From an uncultured Prochlorococcus sp. (GTDB lineage Bacteria; Cyanobacteriota; Cyanobacteriia; PCC-6307; Cyanobiaceae): a stretch of 64,000 nucleotides of DNA. The stretch spans positions 1-64,000 of the forward strand of contig CACOQT010000004.1 in the NCBI GenBank assembly GCA_902629395.1, in the 5' to 3' direction. How positions within the stretch are numbered: position 1 is the first letter of the stretch; each line of letters begins with the position of its first letter. The notes under the pieces are model-generated. The model searched no databases, was not told the origin of the DNA, and saw only the letters and a program-made list of their open reading frames with translations. Both the position numbers and the translations under genes were made by a program. This document shows, one piece after another, positions 1-8,196 of this stretch.

Positions 1-216
1 AAGATTCATCAATAACTAATAACTAATTTATTAAAATGTTCTTATTACTAGAAGAAATCAGTGAAAATTGATGTGAAAAAAAATTCACCATTGTTATTAG
101 GTTATGTAAAAAAACATCAATTGCCCAAAAGGCTGTTAAGCAAACAGAAAAAAAATATTAAAAAACTTTAGTTTTAAATGATTGTGGAGTAGACATAAAA
201 TAAATAAGTTAAAATT

Positions 217-396
217 ATGAGTAGCGGGTACTTAAGTGCATATCAGACCTTGATGGAGTATCCATATAAGATACCTCACACTAAAATTTCAAAAGTTTCT
301 TATCTCCTGAAATTAAAAGCCCAATGTAATTCCATATCTGATCTAGATAGAAAACATAAAGCATGGGGACAAAATAATATTAACAATAAGATCTGA
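217..396 (+). CDS. hypothetical protein, 59 aa
   Basis: An ATG-to-TGA reading frame of 59 codons starts MSSGYLSAYQ and ends NNINNKI. It has a balanced amino-acid mix (Tyr, Lys, His, Leu, two Trp-poor helices) rather than the low-complexity look of a chance AT-rich frame. There is no good ribosome-binding site, which is common in this genome. I do not recognise the family. It could be a real short Prochlorococcus protein or a chance ORF. The hairpin at 484-536 would be a suitable terminator for it. Confidence 0.4.
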   Translation: MSSGYLSAYQTLMEYPYKIPHTKISKVSYLLKLKAQCNSISDLDRKHKAWGQNNINNKI

Positions 397-483
397 CTGT
401 ATTTATTTTCAGTAAATATAGTGTATTAATTTAATTCATTTATTATTATTGCAATTATTTAAATTTATTGCTATCAATAAAAT

Positions 484-536
484 GAGGGTGATCGGAACAT
501 AATGAAGCTTCTCCAACAGAAAGCTTCGTCATCCTC
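484..536. terminator. two-part hairpin, probably a bidirectional terminator
   Basis: GAGGGTGA (484-491) pairs with TCATCCTC (529-536) with one G-T wobble, and GAAGCTT (504-510) pairs with AAGCTTC (521-527) inside it. T-rich tracts follow on both strands. It sits immediately beyond the stop codon of the minus-strand gene that ends at 542, so it fits that gene's terminator and could also end plus-strand transcripts. Confidence 0.6.
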
Positions 537-541
537 AATTT

Positions 542-1084
542 TTATGGGTTAATACGTTCCTCGATCCATTCCTCTTTACGTATCCACCTTTTTCTATGAT
601 GCGTAGGTTTAGTTAATATCAATTGATCAACATAATCAAACTCAATTTTTAATAACGAAAAATTCTTTGACATAACATCTATTTTTAAATCTGAGTCGTC
701 ATTATTTTTATTGTTGATATATTTTTCTCCAGGACAAGGCCAGTTCCACATTGATTTGGAGTATTCAGTTAGTTGGTCCCAATAACGAGCGTTGTCCTTA
801 CTTACATCAAATCTTGACTTTCCTCTTAGTCTAAATTGACATTTAGCTTTCGAAAAAAGCCAACAAATCTCAACTTTATTGTTCAAATTTAATTCTTGAT
901 ACTTTTGACTTCTTTTATCTGTAAATATTTCCATCTCGTAAAATTCACTCCAACCTCTAAAAACGACTGTTCTTACTCTAGGAGTATTATCAGTAGCAAT
1001 TGTGGCTAATTGAACCCATCTTGAAGAGCCATTCCTAGGTTCCTTTCTTTGGGCCGATTTTAGATGAATTAGCCATGGTGGCAT
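542..1084 (-). CDS. pyridoxamine 5'-phosphate oxidase-like FMN-binding protein (Alr4036 type)
   Basis: This 180-residue protein matches the cyanobacterial branch of the PNPOx-like split-barrel family. The N-terminal half carries the characteristic run RWVQLATIATDNTPRVRTVV followed by a FRG-type strand and FTDKRSQK, the positions that normally contact FMN phosphate. The middle has the usual CWLF..Q(F)RLRG strand pair. The C-terminus is short and lacks the standard PNPOx substrate-binding tail, so true pyridoxal-phosphate synthesis is not assured; a general flavin-dependent oxidoreductase is equally possible. The gene stands alone on the minus strand and ends in a hairpin terminator. Confidence 0.85.
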   Translation of the reverse strand: MPPWLIHLKSAQRKEPRNGSSRWVQLATIATDNTPRVRTVVFRGWSEFYEMEIFTDKRSQKYQELNLNNKVEICWLFSKAKCQFRLRGKSRFDVSKDNARYWDQLTEYSKSMWNWPCPGEKYINNKNNDDSDLKIDVMSKNFSLLKIEFDYVDQLILTKPTHHRKRWIRKEEWIEERINP

Positions 1085-1227
1085 AGTAATAACTTTTAAT
1101 ATGTATATGAGAAAATTAATATTAAATAATCTTCTAAATAAGCGTGTTTAGGATTTATGTAAGTATTTATAAAATAATAATTATTATTACCTAATCTAGA
1201 CACAAATAACTTGTCGTGTACAAATTA

Positions 1228-1368
1228 TCATTGCTCCTCATCTTCATTTCCAAGTCGAATTTCGACACCAACAAACGTCGCAAATAAAACTAGTAAAATG
1301 CCAAATATGGATTTCCAAAGGCCAATGTGATTGACTTGCTCAGGAGACTGAAAGAAATCTGGGATCAT
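1228..1368 (-). CDS. small single-pass membrane protein, 46 aa
   Basis: The frame from ATG at 1368 to TGA at 1228 encodes 46 residues. A polar N-terminus (MIPDFFQSPEQVNH) is followed by one hydrophobic segment (about residues 18-36, WKSIFGILLVLFATFVGVE) and an acidic tail ending NEDEEQ. It begins 15 bases after the stop codon of the 68-residue gene upstream on the same strand, which suggests co-transcription. I do not recognise the family; the layout resembles other small thylakoid or plasma-membrane proteins of picocyanobacteria, but that is inference. Confidence 0.6.
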   Translation of the reverse strand: MIPDFFQSPEQVNHIGLWKSIFGILLVLFATFVGVEIRLGNEDEEQ

Positions 1369-1383
1369 AATTCAATGATACAA

Positions 1384-1590
1384 CTATTTGTCTTCTTCCC
1401 AATCTTCTTCAGCTTTATCGAGTAACTCTTCAACAGTATTATCAAAAGTCTCAGCAACTGACCTTAACATTTTTGAAATAGTCTCATCTGGACACGCTAG
1501 ATCTTTTTGGATGGATTCAGCACAGTCTTTCAGTTCCTCCCATGCATCTACAAGGACTTGAGAATCCACTGGTTTCCATTGGTCTTTCAT
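1384..1590 (-). CDS. conserved-looking acidic small protein, 68 aa
   Basis: A 68-residue, strongly acidic, mostly helical protein starting MKDQWKPVDSQVLVDAWEEL and ending in a Glu/Asp-rich tail (KAEEDWEEDK). A GGGAG ribosome-binding site lies a few bases upstream of the ATG, which supports the start. Two cysteines (near residues 23 and 33) are separated by ten residues but form no known motif. It lies directly upstream of the 46-residue membrane protein. Function unknown. Confidence 0.65.
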   Translation of the reverse strand: MKDQWKPVDSQVLVDAWEELKDCAESIQKDLACPDETISKMLRSVAETFDNTVEELLDKAEEDWEEDK

Positions 1591-1723
1591 AGATAATCTC
1601 CCATTTTGATAAATAATGGACTACTACGTAACCAACAGATCTTAGCTTTTACATGAGTAAAGACTGTCTTGATTTCTTCATTTTCAAGAAAATGACTATA
1701 TCAACTGCTAATTTCATTCGACT

Positions 1724-1879
1724 ATGAAAAACAAATCAAATGAAATACATGAAATCTGTGCTAAAGCTGAGGCATCTTTGAAAAAGACTGCCCAGATTCA
1801 GCAAGCTCTAGCACAACTAGAGGCAACTCTTTCTAGAAAGGAAGATCAAAAGGTTACAGAGAAGGCTAAAAAAACATAA
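1724..1879 (+). CDS. helical microprotein, 51 aa
   Basis: The 51-codon frame encodes a Lys/Ala/Gln/Glu-rich protein (MKNKSNEIHEICAKAEASLK...) with hydrophobic residues at heptad-like spacing (QIQQALAQLEATLS), so a short coiled coil is likely. It is followed after about 200 bases by a good hairpin terminator at 2091-2126. No known domain. The composition and clean start favour a real gene, but no homology test was possible. Confidence 0.5.
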   Translation: MKNKSNEIHEICAKAEASLKKTAQIQQALAQLEATLSRKEDQKVTEKAKKT

Positions 1880-2697
1880 TTTTCTTGTGTCAAGAAGTTT
1901 CAAACCGAGAATTCTTATTTACGTATTTTGAAAAACACCTATAAATAAAGATAGAGATCAGATTCTAATCATGCTTTTGCCTAAACCAGTTCGACCAGTA
2001 GATTCCGAGAAGAAAGGTAAGGACTGTTAATTTTAAAATACCACCGCAGAAAATTTCCAATCTGCCATTCTATTAATTTAATTTATATAGAAACATAGAT
2101 ATAGAAAGAAATCTATATCTATGTTTTTTATTTTTTCTAACTAATAGAATCAAACAAAATACAAAACTAAGTAAGTAATAATTCTAAAAACAACAATTGA
2201 TATCAACGATTATCCTGCAATATATCTTTGAGGTCATCATTAGAAATTTTTAATTAGCTTATACTATTATTATGTTTTGGTCTTAACAAAGCCATATATT
2301 TTAAATTAAAAATTAAAAAAGTTGTTACTATCAATTCGGTATCACATCGTTCATATAATACTTCTATCACAAATTAGTATATTGATAGTTAAATTATAAA
2401 AAATATTGAAAAAGAAATAGTCATGATTAAGTTATTTTTAATGAACTAGATTTAATAAATTTTTTTGCCTATTTACAACAAGATAATCCAGATAAAAATC
2501 ATTACATTAAATAAGTTATTATTTTCTAATTGATTGATATTTAAGAAGCTTGTATGATGTGAACTATAATTAGCTATTCAAAGACTTGCAAGCTCTAAAA
2601 TAGTTGGTACATTAAATATGTATTTAATAAAATCTGAAAATAATGTATTTGGATTAATTGGAGTCCTCAAGAACTTTTGACCTTTACGCTTATTAAA
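1880..2697. other. AT-rich intergenic stretch with a terminator
   Basis: About 800 bases without a supported gene. A 19-codon frame at 1971-2030 (MLLPKPVRPV...) might be a peptide but cannot be supported. The terminator hairpin at 2091-2126 is clear. From 2130 to 2690 the DNA is extremely AT-rich with frequent stops in all frames. A 15-base sequence at 2469-2483 is repeated at 3565-3579. Nothing else stands out. Confidence 0.5.
2091..2128 (+). terminator. rho-independent terminator-like hairpin
   Basis: AAACATAGATATAGA (2091-2105) and TCTATATCTATGTTT (2112-2126) form a perfect 15-bp stem with a six-base loop, running directly into a T tract. The stem is AT-rich, as is usual in this genome. 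It would end plus-strand transcripts from 1724-1879 or a small RNA in between. Confidence 0.65.
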
Positions 2698-2796
2698 ATG
2701 ACTTGCAATTGTAAACACTGCATTGAAATCAGGAAACAATTAAACCGAGCAGAACAAAGACAAATAGATTTGCTAAGAGCAAAGTCCTCTAAATAA
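2698..2796 (+). CDS. Cys-rich microprotein, 32 aa
   Basis: A 32-codon frame encodes MTCNCKHCIEIRKQLNRAEQ followed by a basic helical tail ending RAKSSK. The N-terminal C-x-C-x-x-C cluster next to a His is a plausible metal-binding site, and the remaining 24 residues look like a single amphipathic helix. It is too short for standard gene callers. The non-random composition supports a real product, but function and family are unknown. Confidence 0.4.
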   Translation: MTCNCKHCIEIRKQLNRAEQRQIDLLRAKSSK

Positions 2797-2810
2797 TCAT
2801 ACAATGTTAT

Positions 2811-3026
2811 TCATTGCTTAAAAGGAATTACAGGGATTATTACTCTGTTTTGTCTATCTTCCAATTTTAATTTCTTATCTTGTTGTTTATAACTTTTATC
2901 GAGAGTTTTATTAAGGCTTTTATCCTTTTTTGCTTCAATATTAATAAAAAAGAAATATAACGCTATTAATGCCAAGTATGGCAGAAGGTTTTTGATATAT
3001 TTTATTGCTATAAATATGGACTTCAT
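2811..3026 (-). CDS. small single-pass membrane protein, 71 aa
   Basis: The N-terminal 30 residues form one membrane segment (about residues 12-31, NLLPYLALIALYFFFINIEA), followed by a long Lys/Asp-rich cytoplasmic-type tail with repeated DK pairs and a hydrophobic end (VIIPVIPF). No recognised domain. It is convergent with the 32-residue Cys-rich ORF, 14 bases apart. Likely a lineage-specific Prochlorococcus protein. Confidence 0.5.
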   Translation of the reverse strand: MKSIFIAIKYIKNLLPYLALIALYFFFINIEAKKDKSLNKTLDKSYKQQDKKLKLEDRQNRVIIPVIPFKQ

Positions 3027-3183
3027 TTTTTATTGTACGACTAAATATAACTTAAATATAGTTCTTTTTTTGTTTTTAGTAAAGTTTATGTATCTATTAA
3101 TAAAAGAATTTATTGATCTCCATTTTGAAAATTTACTTGAGTGATTACGGTTTTTATCACCTCAGTAATCAAAAAAGACAATT

Positions 3184-3291
3184 ATGGTAATGATTTATAA
3201 AATGACAAGAGCAAAAGCAGAAAAAATTGAGGCAGCGGAAAAACGAATTAGAGAATTACAACTTTTAATCAAATCATGGTCCAAAAAATAG
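3184..3291 (+). CDS. helical microprotein, 35 aa
   Basis: The frame starts MVMIYKMTRAKAEKIEAAEK and ends LLIKSWSKK; Met7 (3202) may be the real start. It is a highly charged single helix with a heptad-like pattern (AEKRIRELQLLI). It overlaps the start of the following 90-residue ORF by 16 bases in another frame, which suggests translational coupling if both are real. Function unknown. Confidence 0.45.
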   Translation: MVMIYKMTRAKAEKIEAAEKRIRELQLLIKSWSKK

Positions 3292-3548
3292 CCCACGTTA
3301 TTAGCTCATCTGCTTTAGATTGTTTTGATTTTAATGTTGATATGAAAATTCTTGCCACTGCTCTGTTTTTTCCAGATTATGGCGTTGCAGGTGTCCCTTG
3401 GGATTTACTGTTATTACATTTTTACTTTTTTGCAATATTCATCCCATTTATAGTTATTTTTAACGCAGCTAAAAGTTCCGACAGAGAAAATCCTAAAAGA
3501 ATTAAAGAGAACAAAACAAGGTTTCCTGACTTACATCCTCGGGCGTAG
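3276..3548 (+). CDS. putative membrane protein, 90 aa
   Basis: The protein has one clear hydrophobic stretch (about residues 41-66, VPWDLLLLHFYFFAIFIPFI) followed by a basic tail (NPKRIKENKTRFPDLHPRA). Two starts are possible: the upstream ATG at 3276, which overlaps the preceding microprotein, or an internal ATG at 3342 (Met23). Neither has a clear ribosome-binding site. I do not recognise the family. Confidence 0.5.
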   Translation: MVQKIAHVISSSALDCFDFNVDMKILATALFFPDYGVAGVPWDLLLLHFYFFAIFIPFIVIFNAAKSSDRENPKRIKENKTRFPDLHPRA

Positions 3549-3933
3549 AATTTAGTATTTTATTCTATTTACAACAAGAATATAAAAATTTTAATTATCG
3601 CGCTATTTCATTTATGAATTCTTTGTTAATTACATATCGGTTTTATTTTTGACTATCTAGTTATTAAATTTTCTAATAGCGATTTATTATATCTTTTCAG
3701 TTTCTTATTAAAAATGTATTTTACATATTCTATATTGGCCAAATTTACTTTATGTCAATTAATAGTTATTGAACAGGTAATACTATTGTGAATAGTTACA
3801 CCCTTAATTATTTGTAGACCTTGCTATTTAATCCAAACTATTTTTAAAAGAAATAATCTTCTATGATTATGTAATATATGAAACTGATAAAATACAATGC
3901 ATGATTTAAAATATAACTAGACTTAAAAATATT
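3549..3933. other. AT-rich intergenic stretch
   Basis: About 385 bases with no open frame worth reporting on either strand and no strong hairpin. The only notable item is CTATTTACAACAAGA at 3565-3579, an exact copy of 2469-2483. Confidence 0.5.
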
Positions 3934-4119
3934 ATGTCTTCAATTAATTCTGGAGCATTTGAAGCAGTTGAGGTAATGCTTAGCGGATCTCTTAAACGCC
4001 TCAATGTTTTGATTGGTGAGAACAGAAAAGCACTTTATGATGAATACAAAGAATGGATATGCGAAGATGATAACAAAGTTATGAATGATGAGGTTTTATA
4101 TTGCAACTATCTTGGGTGA
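3934..4119 (+). CDS. hypothetical protein, 61 aa
   Basis: A 61-residue acidic protein (MSSINSGAFEAVEVMLSGSL...) that appears to be two helices: a small-residue-rich first helix and a second with alternating Tyr/Glu/Lys (KALYDEYKEWICEDDN). It ends 10 bases before the convergent trmL stop. No recognised domain. Composition is unlike random AT-rich translation, so a genuine small gene is likely. Confidence 0.5.
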   Translation: MSSINSGAFEAVEVMLSGSLKRLNVLIGENRKALYDEYKEWICEDDNKVMNDEVLYCNYLG

Positions 4120-4129
4120 AGTGAAAAAG

Positions 4130-4630
4130 CTATTTGCCCAATAAATTTAATTGTAAACAAACTGAATAACAAACAATACCACAGGCAACAGATAAATTTA
4201 AACTTCTAACTCCACCAGCCTTTAATTGATTCTCGCCGCCGGGCATAGGAATACCCGCTATTAATTCACAATTGTTAATTATGCTATCAGGTAACCCCGT
4301 ATCCTCTCTTCCAAATAAAAGTATGTCTGACTCTTTATAAATTATATTTGAAATTGAGTTGCTACTTTTTTTTGTTAATGCAATTATTCTTGAGTTGATA
4401 AAAGAATTTTTATAATCTTCAAATGATTCAAATAAATTTAAATCTACGTTAGCCCAGTAATCTAATCCTGCCCTTTTCAAATATTTATCTTCAAAGCTAA
4501 AGCCTGTTGGTTTAATAATATCTAACGACATATTAAAGGCTAAACAAGACCTTCCAATTGTTCCAGTGTTCTGTGGAATCCTTGGTTGAAATAATGCGAC
4601 TCTTGGTCTATATCTTTTAAATGAATTCAT
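4130..4630 (-). CDS. trmL: tRNA (cytidine/uridine-34-2'-O)-methyltransferase TrmL
   Basis: A 166-residue SPOUT-class methyltransferase of the SpoU/CspR type that 2'-O-methylates the wobble base of tRNA-Leu. The three family motifs are present: P-R-I-P-Q-N-T-G at residues 16-23, LLFGREDTGLP near 105-115, and IPMPGG...RSLNLSVA near 125-150, which together form the knotted AdoMet site. Length is normal for TrmL. Its ATG overlaps the stop of the upstream cobU by 4 bases (4627-4630), so the two are probably co-transcribed and translationally coupled. Confidence 0.9.
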   Translation of the reverse strand: MNSFKRYRPRVALFQPRIPQNTGTIGRSCLAFNMSLDIIKPTGFSFEDKYLKRAGLDYWANVDLNLFESFEDYKNSFINSRIIALTKKSSNSISNIIYKESDILLFGREDTGLPDSIINNCELIAGIPMPGGENQLKAGGVRSLNLSVACGIVCYSVCLQLNLLGK

Positions 4631-5184
4631 GGTATGACATGGCCAATTTTATCCAAGTCAATTGCAATCCCATTGACGGCAAGCCATCTTTTATTAGATT
4701 GGCAACTTAGCATTGAGTTTAGTCTGCTATGTCGTTCTCGAAATAAATGACCTATTGGTGTGGCAGGAACAATTCCCCAGCCAACCTCCTCAGAAACGAC
4801 AACAATACATAAATTATCTTCTGTAAGACATTTAAGAAATTTAAATTGGAAATTATTCCATTGATCATTATCCTCATTGAGGTGCTGTTCCACCAATCCT
4901 CCTAGTGAGTCAATCAATATTGACCCATTATCTTGAATTGATTTAATAGCTTTGCAGATGTCTTTTGGATATTCAAGGAGCTTCCAGCTATCAGGTCTTC
5001 TCTTCCTGTGAAAATCTATTCTTGATTGCCATTCTGGATCATTTGGTCTTGGTTTTGATGTTGCTATGTAGGTGACAGGATCCTTTCCAATTATTAAAAA
5101 CTCAGCTAATTTACTTTTTCCACTTCTTGTCGGTCCAGTAATTGATATGAGACCTTTATAGTTCTTGCTTATAGGTGTGATCAT
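4627..5184 (-). CDS. cobU: adenosylcobinamide kinase / adenosylcobinamide-phosphate guanylyltransferase
   Basis: CobU/CobP is bifunctional: it phosphorylates adenosylcobinamide and then transfers GMP to it during nucleotide-loop assembly of cobamides. The P-loop GPTRSGKS lies at residues 17-24, the FHRKRRP segment near residue 60 carries the His that accepts GMP, and ILIDSLGGLVEQHL is the Walker B-like strand. VVSEEVGWGIVPATPIGHLFRE is the highly conserved C-terminal family signature. At 185 residues it is full length. Together with cobN and metH in this window it points to an intact cobamide pathway. Confidence 0.93.
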   Translation of the reverse strand: MITPISKNYKGLISITGPTRSGKSKLAEFLIIGKDPVTYIATSKPRPNDPEWQSRIDFHRKRRPDSWKLLEYPKDICKAIKSIQDNGSILIDSLGGLVEQHLNEDNDQWNNFQFKFLKCLTEDNLCIVVVSEEVGWGIVPATPIGHLFRERHSRLNSMLSCQSNKRWLAVNGIAIDLDKIGHVIP

Positions 5185-5319
5185 ATTCTAAGTTATTGGA
5201 TTAATCTATTAATAATGTATCTTTATATAATATATACATGTATCTTAAAAATTATTAGTAGAGATTTATATGTATAATATAGGGTCAATATATTTATTTA
5301 AACTTGATTGAATAGATAA

Positions 5320-5937
5320 ATGTATAAAATTTCTAACTTGGTTATAATATTTGGAACTTTTTTGTTAATTTTATCAATTATAAATATAGCTACCGTTGAT
5401 CATGTTAATCCAACATTAGTAAGAGCAGAGACAATATCTGGTATTGCCTCAATTGCTTTAATAACCATTGGTTATCTCTGGACAGAGATTAAACCTAGAC
5501 AAAACTCTAAGGCTAATTTGGATGGAAAAGAAGGATTTGAACTTTGCAATGAATTAACTGATGATCAAAGAAACGAGCTTGCGTGGGGAAGCCAGCAAAT
5601 ACTCACTGCAACAGCAGCTAGTACAATATTAATATATTGGGATAATAAAGTAATACTCAGAAGAGGCTTGATTTCTGACAAAATATTTCAGCCTGGTGAA
5701 ATATGTAAAAGATCAATTAATCAAAATCGCCTAATATCCTTAGTTAATACTGAATTATTTCCAGGTAGATATGAATTTGATGGAGTTTTAAATAATTTAC
5801 CTGCAGTTATTGTTTATCCTCTTGAAAATAGAGGTCTTACAATAGTTGGAGGTTGGTCAAAGAGATCATTTACTAATTCAGATGAAAAATGGATAACAGG
5901 ATGGTCTGATAAGTTATATTTACTACTCAGTAAGTAG
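5320..5937 (+). CDS. cofactor assembly of complex C subunit B (CCB2/CCB4-like)
   Basis: A 205-residue membrane protein with two N-terminal transmembrane segments (about residues 6-26 and 40-54) and a soluble domain of roughly 130 residues. The arrangement and the WGSQQILTATAASTILIYWD and NLPAVIVYPLENRGLTIVGGWS segments match the cyanobacterial and plastid CCB2/CCB4 proteins, which help attach heme ci to cytochrome b6. Family assignment is from memory of these motifs. The 3' end overlaps the convergent lptC-like gene by 15 bases. Confidence 0.7.
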   Translation: MYKISNLVIIFGTFLLILSIINIATVDHVNPTLVRAETISGIASIALITIGYLWTEIKPRQNSKANLDGKEGFELCNELTDDQRNELAWGSQQILTATAASTILIYWDNKVILRRGLISDKIFQPGEICKRSINQNRLISLVNTELFPGRYEFDGVLNNLPAVIVYPLENRGLTIVGGWSKRSFTNSDEKWITGWSDKLYLLLSK

Positions 5938-6582
5938 TATATTAATTGTTGTTTCTACCTGTTTCAGATTAGATGTGAAAACTAGAGTATTATCTTGTTT
6001 AAACCATTTAGTGATGTCAGATTTAATTTTTACCTGATATTGCTCATCACCTTCTGAATTGAATACAGATCTTTTGAATTCACTATTATCTATTTTAAGT
6101 ACGCCAAGATCAATATTATAAAATCCACTAGTTGCATTTATGTTAGTATTAGAGAAGTTAAGACTGACGGGATTACTTATATCGATAATTGAAGAATTCA
6201 AATCCCAAAGAAAAGAGTTAGTATTTATGTAGTAATCCTCGTTATTATTAAATGATATATTAACACTATTAAAAGCTCTTATCGAATTAGTTAAATTGTT
6301 AAGAGTTGAACTGCCAGATTTAATCTTAAAGTCTTGACCATTTTTATTTAGTATTTGAATAGAGCTATCATATATCTCTATGTCATTATTTACAGGATCA
6401 ATTGCTGCACTGGGGCTTGTGATCTTAATTCTGTATTGATTATTAGGATTTTCTTGAAGTAGCTCAAAATTACTAATATAACTTTTATTATCGACTTGAG
6501 CATTAATTTTTTTTGATTTTTGACACGAAGCTAGAGGTAATATACTAATAACTAAAAGTAAATAAATCGATAAATATTTCAC
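5923..6582 (-). CDS. lptC: LptC-like LPS export lipoprotein (YrbK family)
   Basis: The N-terminus is a lipoprotein signal with lipobox L-A-S-C (Cys20). The mature part is built of repeated beta strands such as IKSGSSTLNNLTNSIRAFNS and INATSGFYNIDLGVLKIDNS, typical of the LptC/OstA-like beta-jellyroll that carries lipopolysaccharide across the periplasm. At 219 residues it is a one-domain form, similar in size to the proteobacterial protein. Its start codon touches the metG stop (1-base overlap), so they are probably one transcript. Confidence 0.75.
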   Translation of the reverse strand: MKYLSIYLLLVISILPLASCQKSKKINAQVDNKSYISNFELLQENPNNQYRIKITSPSAAIDPVNNDIEIYDSSIQILNKNGQDFKIKSGSSTLNNLTNSIRAFNSVNISFNNNEDYYINTNSFLWDLNSSIIDISNPVSLNFSNTNINATSGFYNIDLGVLKIDNSEFKRSVFNSEGDEQYQVKIKSDITKWFKQDNTLVFTSNLKQVETTINILLTE

Positions 6583-8126
6583 TAGAATGAATTCTCACTA
6601 AATTCAATTTTATCCATTACGGGACAGGGGTCTTGTAATCCATTTTCAGGGTCTAGCAAACCCCAATGTAATGATTTTTTAAAGTTAATAGCTGAAGAAT
6701 CAATTTTTAATTGATTTAATATTCTTTTACTTAAATCTGGAACAAATGGATTTATCAAAATACCAATAAGTCGACAAGACTCAAGAACAGAATAAATATC
6801 TAGTGCGACAATATCTTTATTAGTTATATCTTTAATTAGTTTCCATGGAGCTCGATCATTTAGGTAAAGGTTTGCACTATTTGCTAGATCTATAATTGCA
6901 TCAGCTGATTTTTTAAAATTATTATCTTTAAATGATTGCATATATTCATTTATTATTATCTCTGATTTAATCTTAAGAGGAGAATCAGGTAATAAAGAAT
7001 TATTTATTGGTATTTTTTCGTTAAACCATTTTTTTGACATTGTTATTGTTCTGTTTAACAAATTACCAATGGTATTACTTAAATCACTATTAACAATATC
7101 TACAAATCTTTTCATTTGAAAATCTCCATCTTCTCCAAATTCAATATCTCTTAAAAGATACCATCTCATCGCATCTATACCTCCATATTCCAGGAGCTCA
7201 AGGGGATCAAGAACATTACCCAATGATTTACCCATTTTTTTCCCTTCTCGTGTTAAAAAACCATGACCAAAAACACTCTGCGGTGGTTTCAAGCCAGCTG
7301 AAAGTAGCATTGCAGGCCAATAAACTGCATGAAATCTAAGTATATCCTTCCCAATTACATGTATATTTGCAGGCCAATTACATAACGATTCCTCGCTAAT
7401 ATCAGGAGAGTTTTGATCACTAAGTGATCCGCTGATATAACCTAACAAAGCATCGAACCACACATAAAAAGTATGATCCTTATTTCCAGGAACAGTAATA
7501 CCCCACTTTAGGTTAACTCTAGAAATTGAAAAATCCCTTAACCCTTTTGAGACAAAATTGATAATTTCATTTTTTCTAGTTTTAGGAGAGATGAAACCAT
7601 CAATTTTGACTAATTTCTCAATTTGCTCTTGATATTTTGATAATTTAAAAAATAAATTCTCTTCATCTCTCCATTCTAAATTCTTATTATGAATAGAACA
7701 TATTGGGGACTTATCATCGCTATCTACATCCTTATATTCCTCACAACCAACACAATACCAACCACTTTGTTGCCCAATATATACATCATCAGATTTCAAC
7801 ACTTTAGAGTAAAATTGATGAACTAATGAAATGTGATCTTCAGAAGTTGTTCTTACAAAACGATCATAACTAATATTTAATTTACTCCATAAATACTTAT
7901 ATTTTTCTGTAATTACATCGCAATGAATTTGAGGCTGTAGGTTCTTACTCTCTGCTGTACGCTCTATTTTTTGACCATGTTCGTCAACACCTGTAAGGAA
8001 AAGCACTGAATTTCCATTTAATCTTTGAAATCGAGCTATTGCATCGCAAGCGATTGTTGTATATGAACTACCGAGATGAGGCTTGTCATTAACATAATAT
8101 AGTGGTGTTGTAATTGTGTATTTCAT
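6582..8126 (-). CDS. metG: methionyl-tRNA synthetase
   Basis: Class I synthetase charging tRNA-Met. The HIGH motif reads PHLGSSY near residue 18, the KMSKS loop reads KKMGKSLGN near residue 305, and a CVGC...C-x-x-H zinc knuckle lies near residues 125-145. The C-terminal tRNA-binding extension found in some bacteria is absent, giving a compact enzyme of about 514 residues. Starts at TTG 8135, ATG 8132 and ATG 8126 are in frame; I favour 8126 (MKYTITTPLYYVND) because family members begin there. It follows the RNB nuclease gene on the same strand. Confidence 0.95.
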   Translation of the reverse strand: MKYTITTPLYYVNDKPHLGSSYTTIACDAIARFQRLNGNSVLFLTGVDEHGQKIERTAESKNLQPQIHCDVITEKYKYLWSKLNISYDRFVRTTSEDHISLVHQFYSKVLKSDDVYIGQQSGWYCVGCEEYKDVDSDDKSPICSIHNKNLEWRDEENLFFKLSKYQEQIEKLVKIDGFISPKTRKNEIINFVSKGLRDFSISRVNLKWGITVPGNKDHTFYVWFDALLGYISGSLSDQNSPDISEESLCNWPANIHVIGKDILRFHAVYWPAMLLSAGLKPPQSVFGHGFLTREGKKMGKSLGNVLDPLELLEYGGIDAMRWYLLRDIEFGEDGDFQMKRFVDIVNSDLSNTIGNLLNRTITMSKKWFNEKIPINNSLLPDSPLKIKSEIIINEYMQSFKDNNFKKSADAIIDLANSANLYLNDRAPWKLIKDITNKDIVALDIYSVLESCRLIGILINPFVPDLSKRILNQLKIDSSAINFKKSLHWGLLDPENGLQDPCPVMDKIEFSENSF

Positions 8127-8196
8127 ATTCATCAAATATTGGAATTATTATATTATATTTTTAAAAATATTGCACACTTATGGTTATCGCCTATTT

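Larger units (their letters stand above)
1..541. other. AT-rich leader region with one short ORF and a hairpin
   Basis: No confident long gene lies here. The stretch is very AT-rich. It contains one plausible 59-residue ORF (217-396, listed separately) and a two-part hairpin just before the end of the PNPOx-like gene (484-536, listed separately). The remainder shows nothing I can support. Confidence 0.6.

Noticed and set aside
262-285. Yfr1-like core in ATACCTCACACT
   Set aside because: It lacks the full ACTCCTCACAC core and the flanking stems expected of Yfr1.
1971-2030. 19-codon frame MLLPKPVRPV...
   Set aside because: Too short to support; no ribosome-binding site and no partner feature.
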